32,466 bases of DNA, from the NCBI GenBank assembly GCA_030427065.1, contig JAUHWU010000023.1:1-32466 (forward strand), written 5' to 3'. Both the position numbers and the translations under genes were made by a program. Shown here piece after piece: positions 15,359-23,652 of this stretch. This DNA comes from Gammaproteobacteria bacterium (GTDB lineage Bacteria > Pseudomonadota > Gammaproteobacteria > Pseudomonadales > Pseudohongiellaceae). The notes beneath the pieces are model-generated. The model had not been told where the DNA came from. It did not search any database and saw only the letters and a list, made by a program, of their open reading frames with translations. The stretch's first letter is position 1. Every line of letters starts with the position of its first letter.

Positions 15359-16441
15359 TTATTGCTTGGTGAAATAACCGATCCTGTCGCCGCTATAGGT
15401 GCCTACCCAGATTTCATCATTTACCTGGAGCGCAGAACTAACGCCCTGCATGGCAGCTTCAGCATCCATCCCACCCACGCGAACTGCTTGCATGGTAGAC
15501 GTATCAACTTCAACCACGGACCAACCACCGCCTTCTGCATTACCACCGGCTGTCAGTAATTTGCCAGGCTCACCCCAGCGAATATTGTCCAGCACAATAT
15601 CCAGCGTGATGGTTTCTTTGGTAAGAGGATTCTGGCTGCGATCAAAGCGCACGACTTCACGGGTACCAAAAGCCGCAACATACATGTAACGTTCATCATC
15701 ACTGACAACGATGCCATTGGGACCGGAAAGCTGACTTCCTTCCAGAACGACTACTTCGCCACCGGGATGCCATTCCTTTACGCCGCCGTTGATTTCACCG
15801 GCAAAGATTGGTTCAAAGCCTGCTTCATCTGCAAACTCGGTAGTGACAAAACCACCATCTGCCAGAATGGCAACACTGTTATGCAAAATGGTCTCATTAA
15901 GAGTGACACAACCTTTCCAGGTCAGCTCGGCAATACCTTCACTTAAATCCAGATCAAACACTTCAATGGCCTCACGGGCACCGTGACTGGTGATATACAG
16001 GTCAAAACGATTGGCTTCGGTTTCATTCAGAGCCAGACCATGGGCAGAGAAGTTGCTGACATCCAGTGGGCCGGGGCAGTTGGGAAACACCGCGTCATCC
16101 TGATCCGCAGAATAATTGGGGCCAGACACCAGCTCTTCCCAGCTGTCATCCAGTGGATTGACCATGTAAAGGTGGCCGTTAATCCCTTCACTGCTCATGC
16201 CGGAGGTCAGAATCATGCCGGTATCGCCAATACTGAGCAGGTCCTCGGCATTCATCAGGCCACAGATATAAGTGATACCCGGGTCCGAAGGGCAAGGGAT
16301 AACTTCCCGGGCAACGTTAGCCGAAGCGCCGGCATTGGGCGCCTGGGTCGTCCCGGAGCTGACATCTTCATTGCCGCCACAGGCAGAGAGTAAAAAAACC
16401 AGACCGCAACCTGCAACACTGCATAAGTGTTTTAATTTCAT
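15359..16441 (-). CDS. SMP-30/gluconolactonase-like beta-propeller lipoprotein
   Basis: The start chosen (MKLKHLCSVAG..FLLSAC) has a GGGAA ribosome site; an ATG seven codons earlier has none. Cys21 would be lipidated, with Gly-Gly following. The mature 340 residues are strand-rich and contain repeated propeller-like blades: HGLALNETEANRFDLYITSH, LHNSVAILADGGFVTTEF, GPNGIVVSDDERYMYVAAFG, IWVGTYSGDRIGYF. The GPNGIVVSDD segment is the hallmark of the SMP-30/strictosidine-synthase group, which binds calcium and opens lactone rings in some members. Catalytic residues cannot be assigned safely. Anchoring outside the cytoplasm is well supported; substrate is not. Confidence 0.75.
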   Translation of the reverse strand: MKLKHLCSVAGCGLVFLLSACGGNEDVSSGTTQAPNAGASANVAREVIPCPSDPGITYICGLMNAEDLLSIGDTGMILTSGMSSEGINGHLYMVNPLDDSWEELVSGPNYSADQDDAVFPNCPGPLDVSNFSAHGLALNETEANRFDLYITSHGAREAIEVFDLDLSEGIAELTWKGCVTLNETILHNSVAILADGGFVTTEFADEAGFEPIFAGEINGGVKEWHPGGEVVVLEGSQLSGPNGIVVSDDERYMYVAAFGTREVVRFDRSQNPLTKETITLDIVLDNIRWGEPGKLLTAGGNAEGGGWSVVEVDTSTMQAVRVGGMDAEAAMQGVSSALQVNDEIWVGTYSGDRIGYFTKQ

Positions 16442-16670
16442 AGTGATTCCCGTCGTTTTCACGCGTTGTGCAGAAGTCCGAAGGAACTCCTGCTAAAAAC
16501 CGTTTCAGGCTAAAAAAAGCCGCCTATTTAACCATTCTGCCGAAAAAAAAACAAAACTGATGCTCCGATGAATTGCTTTCAACCACTGCAACAGCCTATG
16601 CTTGTGACGTGATTCAAAAAAATCAGCCTTGAATTCCTATTCAGGGATAAAAACAGGTAGCAGAAAACAA

Positions 16671-17171
16671 ATGGAAGCGCTTTTTATCTGGATTGAAACC
16701 AGTCCCCTGAGCCTTTGGGTGCGCGGAGAGTCCGGCTGGCACATGGCCTTTCCCATTATTATTGTATTTCATGCGCTGGGCATGGGCTTTCTGGTGGGCG
16801 TGGCGCTTGCCATTAATGGCCGGGTGCTGGGGTTGGCACCACAAGTACCACTTGGCAAGTTACGCCAGTTTATGCCGGTTACCATGCTGGCATTGGTCGT
16901 CAATGTCATCTCCGGAATATTACTGCTGATAGGCTATCCTACCAAAGCGCTGACCAATCCTGTGTTCTATCTCAAGCTGATTTGCATAGCGCTGGCGCTC
17001 TGGAATCTGCGCTGGTTCAGTAACAGCGTGTTAAGCAACCCCGCTTACGACCATGGTGTACTACCCCAAAAAACCAGGCAGCTGGCCATAGCCTCAATAG
17101 TGTTATGGGCCAGCGCCATCATTGCCGGTCGCCTGCTCGCTTATACCTACAACCAGATGATGAGTATTTGA
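16671..17171 (+). CDS. Small integral membrane protein, DUF6644-like, first of a pair
   Basis: Starting at the ATG at 16671, the 166-residue product has four or five membrane segments (near residues 22-44, 60-85, 95-115, 135-158 by eye). A TTG at 16629 would add a polar tail typical of non-coding sequence and is rejected. It begins MEALFIWIETSPLSLWVRGE and contains FHALGMGFLVG in the first helix, with a conserved histidine. The next gene encodes a related protein with LHFMGLCLLVGS at the same place. Proteins of this pattern are found as unnamed membrane proteins; the membrane histidines suggest haem or metal binding, but that is inference. Confidence 0.7.
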   Translation: MEALFIWIETSPLSLWVRGESGWHMAFPIIIVFHALGMGFLVGVALAINGRVLGLAPQVPLGKLRQFMPVTMLALVVNVISGILLLIGYPTKALTNPVFYLKLICIALALWNLRWFSNSVLSNPAYDHGVLPQKTRQLAIASIVLWASAIIAGRLLAYTYNQMMSI

Positions 17172-17208
17172 ATGAGAAGTTTATAGGCCATAGCAAAGGA
17201 CTCTGACA

Positions 17209-17697
17209 ATGCTTTTAACAATAAGTGACTGGCTGCAAAGCACCTGGCTTTCCCATGCGTTTATTTCACAAGGCCGATGGGCCTGGCCGATGTGTGAATC
17301 ACTGCATTTTATGGGGCTGTGTCTTTTGGTGGGTTCTGTCGGCCTGGTCGATTTGCGCATGCTCGGCATGGCAAAGGGTATCCCGGTAGCAGCCCTGCAC
17401 AAACTGGTGCCTTTTGGGGTGGGTGGCTATCTGGTTAACGTGATCACCGGTTCGCTGTTCGTGGTTGGTGATGCTGACCAGTATATTTTCAATGATGCGT
17501 TTCGAGTCAAGATGCTGTTCATGCTGGTGGCCGGTATCAATGTACTGTTTTTTTATTCCAGCGCTTTTCAGAAAACCAAACTGCTAGGCCCTGATGATTC
17601 AATGCCCCTGAACGTCAGGATAATGGCAGGCGTATCACTGACCTGCTGGATTGTCATTATCAGTGCTGGACGTCTGATTACTTTTTACCGGCCCTGA
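17209..17697 (+). CDS. Small integral membrane protein, DUF6644-like, second of a pair
   Basis: The 162-residue product has about four membrane segments and the family pattern ESLHFMGLCLLVGSVGLVDLRMLG, then PFGVGGYLVNVITGSLFVVGDA and FRVKMLFMLVAGINVLFF. The gene begins 38 bases after its paralogue, with AAAGGA before the ATG, so the two are probably co-translated and may form a heterodimer in the membrane. Each has a histidine in the first helix region and an arginine near the end of the last helix (AGRLL, AGRLI). Function unknown. Confidence 0.75.
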   Translation: MLLTISDWLQSTWLSHAFISQGRWAWPMCESLHFMGLCLLVGSVGLVDLRMLGMAKGIPVAALHKLVPFGVGGYLVNVITGSLFVVGDADQYIFNDAFRVKMLFMLVAGINVLFFYSSAFQKTKLLGPDDSMPLNVRIMAGVSLTCWIVIISAGRLITFYRP

Positions 17698-17885
17698 TTT
17701 TACGTCATAGATTTTTCATCTGATTTCCCGCTTGTCTTAATCCGCTGGCTATGGCTTTGTTGAAGGATTAGGGGCAGACAGCTTTGTCCCTGCCGGCTAT
17801 GGCAGTATACTGCTTACCCAATCAGGTCTGGTAATCACACTCTTTATCCAGGACCAGTTCATAATAATAACCAGCAGGGGAAAGC

Positions 17886-19187
17886 ATGAAACTTATTCAA
17901 CTGACTCGTCAGGCCATTCTTCTATCATTACTTGCATTACTTCTTTTCAGTACTGTCGCCTTGCAGGCACAGGAACTATCACGCACACGCCCGGATCGAC
18001 TGGGCTTTGACAGGGATCGCCTGGAACAGCTGGATAGCATACTGCAATCCTACGTAGACAATGAACAGATTGCCGGCAGCGTTACTCTGGTATTACGCAA
18101 CGGTCGCATAGCGTATTCCTCAGCCAAAGGGATGCAGGACCGTGAAGCCGCTATCCCCATGCAGGAAAACAGTCTTTTCCGTATTGCTTCCCAGACCAAG
18201 GCGATTGTCAGCACTGGCATCATGATTCTCCATGAACGCGGCGAGCTCAATATTGCCGACCCGCTGAGCAAGTATTTTCCGGAATGGGCCAATACCCGTG
18301 TCGGTGTAGCGAACGACAGCGGCGGTATAGATCTGGTGCCACTGATACGCCCGATTAACCTGCGTGATCTGCTCACCCATACCTCTGGCATTGGCTATGG
18401 CGGTTTCGGTGGACCCAGCCCGGTCACCCCGGCCTGGGATCAGGCCGGCATTGCAGGCTGGTATCTGGCCAGTCATCCTCAAGGTATCCAGGCGATTGTC
18501 AGAAAAATGGCGAGCCTGCCCCAGCGCGCACAACCCGGTCAGGAATGGATATACGGCTACAATATTGACATTCTGGGCGCTGTCATTGAAGTGGCTTCCG
18601 GCAAACCTCTGGACGTCTTCCTTGATGAAGAAATATTTACCCCTCTGGGCATGAATGACACCAACTTTTTCCCTCCCCGGGAACTGGCAAACCGCTTAAC
18701 CAAGGTATACCGTGGCAAGGCCGGTGGCGGTATTGAGCCTGCCCCGGCTGTGGGCAGCATGCAGGGCCAGGGAGAATATCTGAGTGGCCCCAGGGCGACC
18801 TTTTCCGGCGGCGCCGGGCTGACGTCCACGGCTAATGACTACGCCCGCTTTATGCAAATGACATTGAATGGTGGAGAGTTGAATGGCGTCAGGATTCTTG
18901 GCCCCAAAACCATTGAATTAATGACCACAGACCATCTGCGCCAGATACCTTTTAATGCCGGTACCGGTTTTGGTCTTGGCTTTTCCGTTCTGAAAGATGT
19001 GGGGGCACGTGGCACCATGGGCTCAGTAGGAGAATACGGCTGGGGCGGTGCCTACCACAGCACCTACTGGGTTGATCCGGTTGAAAACCTGGTAGTGGTC
19101 TACCTGACCCAGATACTGTCACCCAATCCCGGACTGGATGACTTCCAGAAACTTCGCGCCGGACTCTATTCAGCCATAACAGAATAA
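17886..19187 (+). CDS. Exported beta-lactamase-family serine hydrolase
   Basis: The 433-residue protein has a signal peptide ending LQAQ (residues 26-29). It has the class C beta-lactamase/esterase family VIII motifs: SQTK (102-105) as the nucleophile motif in RIASQTKAIVS, LLTHTSGIGYG, and IYGYNIDILG (222-231) as the tyrosine motif in its YGY variant. Late GGAGL and GWGGAYHSTYW segments complete the fold. Relatives are esterases, peptidases or transesterases rather than true beta-lactamases. GGGGAAA precedes the start. The following aminotransferase gene starts 30 bases later on the same strand and may be co-transcribed. The preceding 188 bases hold no gene I can support. Confidence 0.85.
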   Translation: MKLIQLTRQAILLSLLALLLFSTVALQAQELSRTRPDRLGFDRDRLEQLDSILQSYVDNEQIAGSVTLVLRNGRIAYSSAKGMQDREAAIPMQENSLFRIASQTKAIVSTGIMILHERGELNIADPLSKYFPEWANTRVGVANDSGGIDLVPLIRPINLRDLLTHTSGIGYGGFGGPSPVTPAWDQAGIAGWYLASHPQGIQAIVRKMASLPQRAQPGQEWIYGYNIDILGAVIEVASGKPLDVFLDEEIFTPLGMNDTNFFPPRELANRLTKVYRGKAGGGIEPAPAVGSMQGQGEYLSGPRATFSGGAGLTSTANDYARFMQMTLNGGELNGVRILGPKTIELMTTDHLRQIPFNAGTGFGLGFSVLKDVGARGTMGSVGEYGWGGAYHSTYWVDPVENLVVVYLTQILSPNPGLDDFQKLRAGLYSAITE

Positions 19188-19217
19188 TAATCAACTTTAT
19201 TAATACATGAGGAACCT

Positions 19218-20390
19218 ATGCAACTAGCAGCAAGCATGTCCCGTCTTGGGACCGAATCCGCTTTCAAAATTCTCGCTAAAGCCAAAGCCATGGAGGCCGC
19301 AGGCCGCGATATCATCAACCTGGGTATTGGCGCACCTGACTTTCGAACGCCGGACAATATTGTTGAAGCCGGTAAAAAGGCAATGGATGACGGTTTTCAT
19401 TTTTATACGCCTGCAAAGGGATTACCTCAGCTAAGAGAAGCTGTTACCAACGATATACAGAAGTATCGCGGGGTTAGCATTGATCCGGAAAATGTCATGG
19501 TAGTACCGGGCGGAAAACCCACCATGTTTTTTGCCATCATGATGTTTGGTGAACCGGGTGCAGAAATCATGTATCCCAACCCGGGCTTTCCTATCTATGA
19601 ATCCATGATTAATTATTCAGGCGCCAAGGCTGTTCCGATTGAACTGCAGGAAGAAACCGGCTTTGCCTTCGACCCTGACCGCGTGCTTGCCCAGATCAAT
19701 GATAATACCCGTCTTATTATCATCAACACGCCTGCCAACCCAACCGGGGGCGTTCTGGAACGTGACGTTATCGAACGTTTTGTTAAAGGCCTGGAAAAGT
19801 TTCCAAACGTGGTACTGCTGTCGGATGAAATTTATTCGCGGCTGTTATATGACGGCCTCGAGCATGTCAGCTTCATGGAATATGAGTCTATTCGGGATCG
19901 CACTATCTTGCTGGACGGCTGGAGTAAAACCTATTCCATGACCGGCTGGCGTCTGGGCTATGGTGTGTGGCCAAAGAACCTGATTGATCATGCCGAGCGC
20001 ATGCAGATCAACTGTACTTCCTGCCCCTCTGCGCCCATTCAGATGGCCGGGCTGGAAGCCTTAACCGGACCACAGGATGCCGTGGATATGATGCTCAATA
20101 CTTTTGATGAGCGGCGCAAACTGATAGTTGATTTGCTCAACGATGTCCCCGGATTTTCCTGCATCGTGCCCAAGGGGGCATTCTATGCCTTCCCCAATAT
20201 CACCGGAACCGGCATGAAGTCCAAGGCTCTGGAAGAACTATTATTGGAGGAAGTCGGTGTGGCCACGGTGTCAGGCACCAGCTTCGGCCACATGGGCGAA
20301 GGGTATATTCGCTTCTCCTATGCCAGCAGCACCGACAATATCAAGGATGCATTGGCCAGAGTAAAGGATTGCATGGCGAGTCGGGGCTGA
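19218..20390 (+). CDS. Class I/II pyridoxal-phosphate aminotransferase, aspartate-aminotransferase-like
   Basis: The 390-residue protein follows the class I layout: NLGIGAPDFRTP (34-45), YTPAKGLPQLREA (63-75), NTPANPTGG (170-178), the cofactor aspartate and tyrosine in LSDEIYSRL (Asp203, Tyr206), the Schiff-base lysine in DGWSKTYSMTGWRLGY (Lys237), and the substrate-binding arginine in IRFSYASS. It transfers an amino group between an amino acid and a 2-oxo acid in the cytoplasm. The VVPGGKPTMFFAIMMFGEPG segment places it in a subgroup whose donor is not obvious. GAGGAACCT gives a good ribosome site. Confidence 0.85.
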   Translation: MQLAASMSRLGTESAFKILAKAKAMEAAGRDIINLGIGAPDFRTPDNIVEAGKKAMDDGFHFYTPAKGLPQLREAVTNDIQKYRGVSIDPENVMVVPGGKPTMFFAIMMFGEPGAEIMYPNPGFPIYESMINYSGAKAVPIELQEETGFAFDPDRVLAQINDNTRLIIINTPANPTGGVLERDVIERFVKGLEKFPNVVLLSDEIYSRLLYDGLEHVSFMEYESIRDRTILLDGWSKTYSMTGWRLGYGVWPKNLIDHAERMQINCTSCPSAPIQMAGLEALTGPQDAVDMMLNTFDERRKLIVDLLNDVPGFSCIVPKGAFYAFPNITGTGMKSKALEELLLEEVGVATVSGTSFGHMGEGYIRFSYASSTDNIKDALARVKDCMASRG

Positions 20391-20445
20391 TATATTCAAC
20401 AAACAAGCAATGAGCGGTCAATTAACCATGGTTTGAGAATATGCA

Positions 20446-20784
20446 ATGAAGCGCCTTGCCAGTATCAGGTTTTATGCCCTTGCAGTGTGTTTTGTCAGTG
20501 TCATTTGCATTGCCATTACTACCGGCTTTGCTTTGTATAATCTCGTCACACTGGCAGCACCGCAGTTGACTATTGACCCTTATCGAATTCAGCAACTGAG
20601 CTCCAATGCTGAATTTGTACAATCACCCGGCCCCTACTTTTCCCGAGTAGGAATGCCGGGGCTTATTACTGGCGAAGGATTCGCGCCAGGTCAGTCTCTG
20701 GAAAACCCATTTGCCAACATGAGTGAGGCGGAAATTACCGCTGTCAGGCTGGAACGCCTGCAGTCAGAATATGATTTCCATTAG
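20446..20784 (+). pseudogene. Membrane protein interrupted by an in-frame amber codon; frame continues to 20913
   Basis: The first 112 codons give a protein with one N-terminal membrane segment (FYALAVCFVSVICIAITTGFA) and a polar domain ending SEYDFH, then TAG. Beyond the TAG the same frame continues 42 codons to TGA at 20911-20913 and encodes a second membrane segment (IIILVSSILFLIHWRLAK) with a charged tail. A two-helix topology with an IHWRLA end is familiar from small hypothetical gammaproteobacterial membrane proteins, so the natural product probably has about 155 residues. The extended frame ends 15 bases before the next gene, a normal operon spacing. Whether the stop is suppressed, a mutation or a sequencing error cannot be told here. 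Confidence 0.6.
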
Positions 20785-20928
20785 CAACGTGCTGGCATCT
20801 CACTGCTCCGTCAAGCCATCATTATTCTGGTATCATCAATTCTCTTTCTGATTCATTGGCGTCTGGCCAAATCCAACAATGACGACAATCAGCCTGATAA
20901 TAACGATAGCTGACAAATTCGGTAGCCC

Positions 20929-22002
20929 ATGGTAGAAGTGAAACCCTTCAGGTTGGGAGTAGTCGAAGGCTTTTTTGGCAAAAGCTGGTCCTGGGAAGCG
21001 CGCGCCCAGTATGCGAAGTTTTTGAGTGGCAACGGTTTTACCACTTATCTTTATGCCCCGAAAAACGATAATTATTTCCGTAAGCAGTGGATGCAGCCCT
21101 GCCCCACCGACCATATTGTCTCACTCATCAGTCTGTCTTCCCATTACAGGGATGCCGGTATTGAGTTCGCTATCGGCTTAAGTCCATTTGAACTGTATCT
21201 GGATTTTTCAGCGGCAGGCCAGGACGCTCTGGAGAGAAAACTCGACGAGATCAATGCCATCAACCCGGATACCCTGTGTATTTTATTTGATGACATGCAA
21301 GGTGCCCTTCCCTCTCTTGCCAGCCAGCAGCTGCGCATCATGGATCAGGTGACGCGCCAGAGTAATGCCCGGCATTTTATTTTCTGTCCTACCTATTATT
21401 CCGATGATCCAATACTGGCCCGACATTTCGGCCAAATGCCGGCTGACTATCTGGAAGAGCTTGGCAGTCATCTTGACTCGCGAACGGATATTTTCTGGAC
21501 CGGCCAAAAAGTCTTTTCAACCGAATATCCCGTAGAGCACCTGCTGGATGTCGCAGAACGCTTGCATCGCAAGCCCCTGCTATGGGACAACTACCCGGTT
21601 AACGACAGTGAAAAGCTGGCCGGGCATCTGCACCTGAGTCCTTTTGAAAACCGGGATATAGAATTAAAATCTCTTGCCCAGGGTTTGATGGCAAATCCCA
21701 TGAATCAGCCCAGATTATCGCAACTCCCCCTGTATTCGCTGGGTAAATTGTTTCAGGAAGAAGACGTCAACCTGGACGACATACTGCAAGAAGCCTGCAC
21801 GGTATTATGTCCCAAAAAACTCGGCGAAATGTTGTACAGGGATAGCGCCCTGTTTCAGGATGCAGGACTGGAGGGCATCAGCATAGAGAAAAAAAATGCC
21901 CTTGTGCAACGCTATTCTGCGTTTCAGGACCATCCCATGGTGATCGAACTCATGGACTGGTTAAATGGTGAATATGCGTTTGACCCACAGTGTTTGACCT
22001 GA
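20929..22002 (+). CDS. GH84-like beta-N-acetylglucosaminidase (O-GlcNAcase domain)
   Basis: The 357-residue protein matches the catalytic barrel of glycoside hydrolase family 84. It starts RLGVVEGFFGKSWSWEAR (8-25), followed by TTYLYAPKNDNYFRKQW (38-54), the adjacent catalytic aspartates in ILFDDM (Asp121, Asp122), IFWTGQKVFS (188-197) and LLWDNYPVND (217-226). In known members the double Asp performs substrate-assisted cleavage of N-acetylglucosamine from glycans or proteins. Bacterial relatives are usually long exported enzymes with extra domains. This one is a single domain without a signal peptide, so a cytoplasmic substrate is implied. It is followed 40 bases later by an FkbM-type methyltransferase gene. 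The start lacks a strong ribosome site; translation may be coupled to the upstream frame. Confidence 0.8.
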   Translation: MVEVKPFRLGVVEGFFGKSWSWEARAQYAKFLSGNGFTTYLYAPKNDNYFRKQWMQPCPTDHIVSLISLSSHYRDAGIEFAIGLSPFELYLDFSAAGQDALERKLDEINAINPDTLCILFDDMQGALPSLASQQLRIMDQVTRQSNARHFIFCPTYYSDDPILARHFGQMPADYLEELGSHLDSRTDIFWTGQKVFSTEYPVEHLLDVAERLHRKPLLWDNYPVNDSEKLAGHLHLSPFENRDIELKSLAQGLMANPMNQPRLSQLPLYSLGKLFQEEDVNLDDILQEACTVLCPKKLGEMLYRDSALFQDAGLEGISIEKKNALVQRYSAFQDHPMVIELMDWLNGEYAFDPQCLT

Positions 22003-22042
22003 AACATCTAGCCAATAAGCCACAGAAAACGACCCTGACACC

Positions 22043-22876
22043 ATGCCCAACCAGACCCAACAGTTAACCACCTCGCTAGGCCACCAGATTACTGCCTTCA
22101 CCAATGATCATGTGGGCGACAAAATTGCCCGCAACGGTCTTTACGAAAAAGAAAATCTGGGCCTGTTACTGGAATTGCTAAAGAAAATCACTACCCCGGT
22201 AGTCATGGATATAGGCGCTAATATTGGTAATCATACGTTGGCGTTTGCCACTGTAGCCAACAAAGTATTGGCATTTGAACCACTACCTTCAGTCTATGCC
22301 TTGCTGGACAGCAATGTAAAAGCCAACCACCTTACCAATGTTCAGACTTTTCCCTTTGCCCTTTCTGACCAGGAAGAACAGGCAACCATCTATATGGTCA
22401 AGGAAGGCAACGTGGGCGCTTCAAGTTTTGACAAGCGTGACGACAATGTTGAGGCGGTAACAGTCAGCAAAAAAATCGGCGACCAGGTTTTTCTGGAAAC
22501 CGGCATCAAGAAACTCGACCTGGTAAAAATTGATGTGGAAGCCCATGAAGTCTATGTCCTGCGCGGATTAAAACAGACCCTGCAGCAACACAAACCCATT
22601 ATCACCATGGAATGGAATGATCCGCTCACGATAGAGCGCCTGAATGGTTCAGACGAACTGCAGTTTTTGTTCCAGGAATATAATATCTATGTGCTGGGCA
22701 GTAATTACGATCGCGGGTACTGGCAAAACCATAGCTTTGCCTTTATGAAGCGCAAGCTGACGCGACTGTTTAAACCCCGCAAGGCAGCCCTTTATCCGTT
22801 TAATCCGGCGCGCCTGTATAAAAACCTGCTGCTGATCCCCCTTAGCAAGCAGGCTATTGTTGATGGCATTCTTTAA
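22043..22876 (+). CDS. FkbM-family S-adenosylmethionine methyltransferase
   Basis: The 277-residue protein has the SAM-binding motif VVMDIGANIGNHTLAFA (53-69), an acidic ribose-binding position in AFEPLPS, and the FkbM signature LDLVKIDVEAHEVYVLRGL. FkbM proteins O-methylate sugars or polyketides, often in polysaccharide or glycolipid synthesis; the acceptor is unknown. The last 50 residues are basic (RKLTRLFKPRK), which could bind a membrane or nucleic acid. It lies between the GH84-like gene and yggU on the same strand, with 8 bases to yggU, so the three are likely one transcript. Confidence 0.8.
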   Translation: MPNQTQQLTTSLGHQITAFTNDHVGDKIARNGLYEKENLGLLLELLKKITTPVVMDIGANIGNHTLAFATVANKVLAFEPLPSVYALLDSNVKANHLTNVQTFPFALSDQEEQATIYMVKEGNVGASSFDKRDDNVEAVTVSKKIGDQVFLETGIKKLDLVKIDVEAHEVYVLRGLKQTLQQHKPIITMEWNDPLTIERLNGSDELQFLFQEYNIYVLGSNYDRGYWQNHSFAFMKRKLTRLFKPRKAALYPFNPARLYKNLLLIPLSKQAIVDGIL

Positions 22877-22884
22877 AACAGAGT

Positions 22885-23157
22885 ATGCCCGATTTTTGCA
22901 AACTGCGTCTCAAGGTTGTGCCAGGAGCAAGTAGCACAGGATGTGAGTGGCTTGATGATGAACAGCAGGTATTAAAAGTCAGGGTCACAGCCCCTCCGGA
23001 AAAAGGCAAGGCCAACAAGGCTGTTGAAAAATTCATCGCCAGCAAGCTTGGCCTGACTACTGCAACAGTCAACATCAGTAGCGGTTCAGGCAGCCCACAG
23101 AAAACCATTAAAATAGACGGCTTAACCCTGTCTGAAGTCAGAAAAAAACTTTTTTAA
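22885..23157 (+). CDS. yggU: YggU family protein (DUF167)
   Basis: The 90-residue protein matches the small DUF167/YggU fold over its full length: LRLKVVPGASSTG at the start, LKVRVTAPPEKGKANKAVEKF in the centre, and LGLTTATVNISSGSGSPQKTIKI at the end. Members are widespread and small; no biochemical role is established. In many genomes yggU follows yggT or yggS, which are absent here. It starts 8 bases after the methyltransferase stop. Confidence 0.88.
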   Translation: MPDFCKLRLKVVPGASSTGCEWLDDEQQVLKVRVTAPPEKGKANKAVEKFIASKLGLTTATVNISSGSGSPQKTIKIDGLTLSEVRKKLF

Positions 23158-23230
23158 CATCGTTGAAAGACTTTTTCGCGAAGGCGGTCATCTGTTAAAG
23201 TTGCTATCCGGAATCTGGAACCTCTATAGA

Positions 23231-23262
23231 TTGGTTCCCGGTATTTTGATTTGCATAATGCA
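23231..23262 (+). promoter_or_regulatory. Promoter with an overlapping near-palindrome, candidate zinc-regulator operator
   Basis: TTGGTT (23231-23236), a 17-base spacer and CATAAT (23254-23259) form a plausible sigma70 promoter. TGCATAATGCA (23252-23262) is palindromic except for its central base and covers the -10 box. Flanking ATTTT and AAAAT extend a rough symmetry. Position and downstream genes fit repression by a Fur-family regulator such as Zur; this is inference. Confidence 0.45.
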
Positions 23263-23270
23263 GTAAAATC

Positions 23271-23567
23271 ATGAAACAAATCATACACATGAATAAAATG
23301 CGTCAGCTCCTGACCATCTTGATGCTCACCATGACTCTGGTGGGGGTTCAGGTTGTAAAGGCATCGCCTCTGCATGACCACCTGACTCATGTCGCGGGAT
23401 GTATATTATGTCATGGTGATGCCAATGAACCCGCTCTCAACGATTCTGGAGCCCCCCATACTGCAATCAAGTTCGCACTAACTATCATTCCTTTCGGAAA
23501 TCAGCCTCTGATTTCCCGCAGTCATGTTTCCTTTCGTTCACGCGCTCCCCCGCTTTTCTTTACCTGA
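23271..23567 (+). CDS. Small exported His/Cys protein upstream of the TonB receptor (DUF2946-like)
   Basis: The 98-residue frame has an N-terminal hydrophobic segment (LLTILMLTMTLVGVQVVKA), then HDHLTHVAGCILCHGD with a CxxC and four histidines, and a C-terminus ending SRAPPLFF. A metal-binding CxxC region and an RAPP end are features I associate with DUF2946-type proteins encoded next to metal TonB receptors. The annotated ATG lies only 11 bases from the -10 box. Later in-frame ATGs at 23289 or 23298 would fit the promoter better and keep the signal segment; none has a clear ribosome site. Role in metal handling at the envelope is inferred. Confidence 0.55.
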   Translation: MKQIIHMNKMRQLLTILMLTMTLVGVQVVKASPLHDHLTHVAGCILCHGDANEPALNDSGAPHTAIKFALTIIPFGNQPLISRSHVSFRSRAPPLFFT

Positions 23568-23583
23568 GTAAATAATTGTTTTT

Positions 23584-23604
23584 CGTACCATGGATTCTGG
23601 TACG
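23584..23604. promoter_or_regulatory. Hairpin upstream of the TonB receptor gene
   Basis: CGTACCA (23584-23590) pairs with TGGTACG (23598-23604) around seven bases, 48 bases before the receptor start. It may be an RNA hairpin in the leader or a protein-binding palindrome; there is no T-run, so it is not a standard terminator. Confidence 0.4.
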
Positions 23605-23652
23605 GATCCTGCTTTTTATACAAAAAACTGAAATCAATAGGTAAAGACCCCA

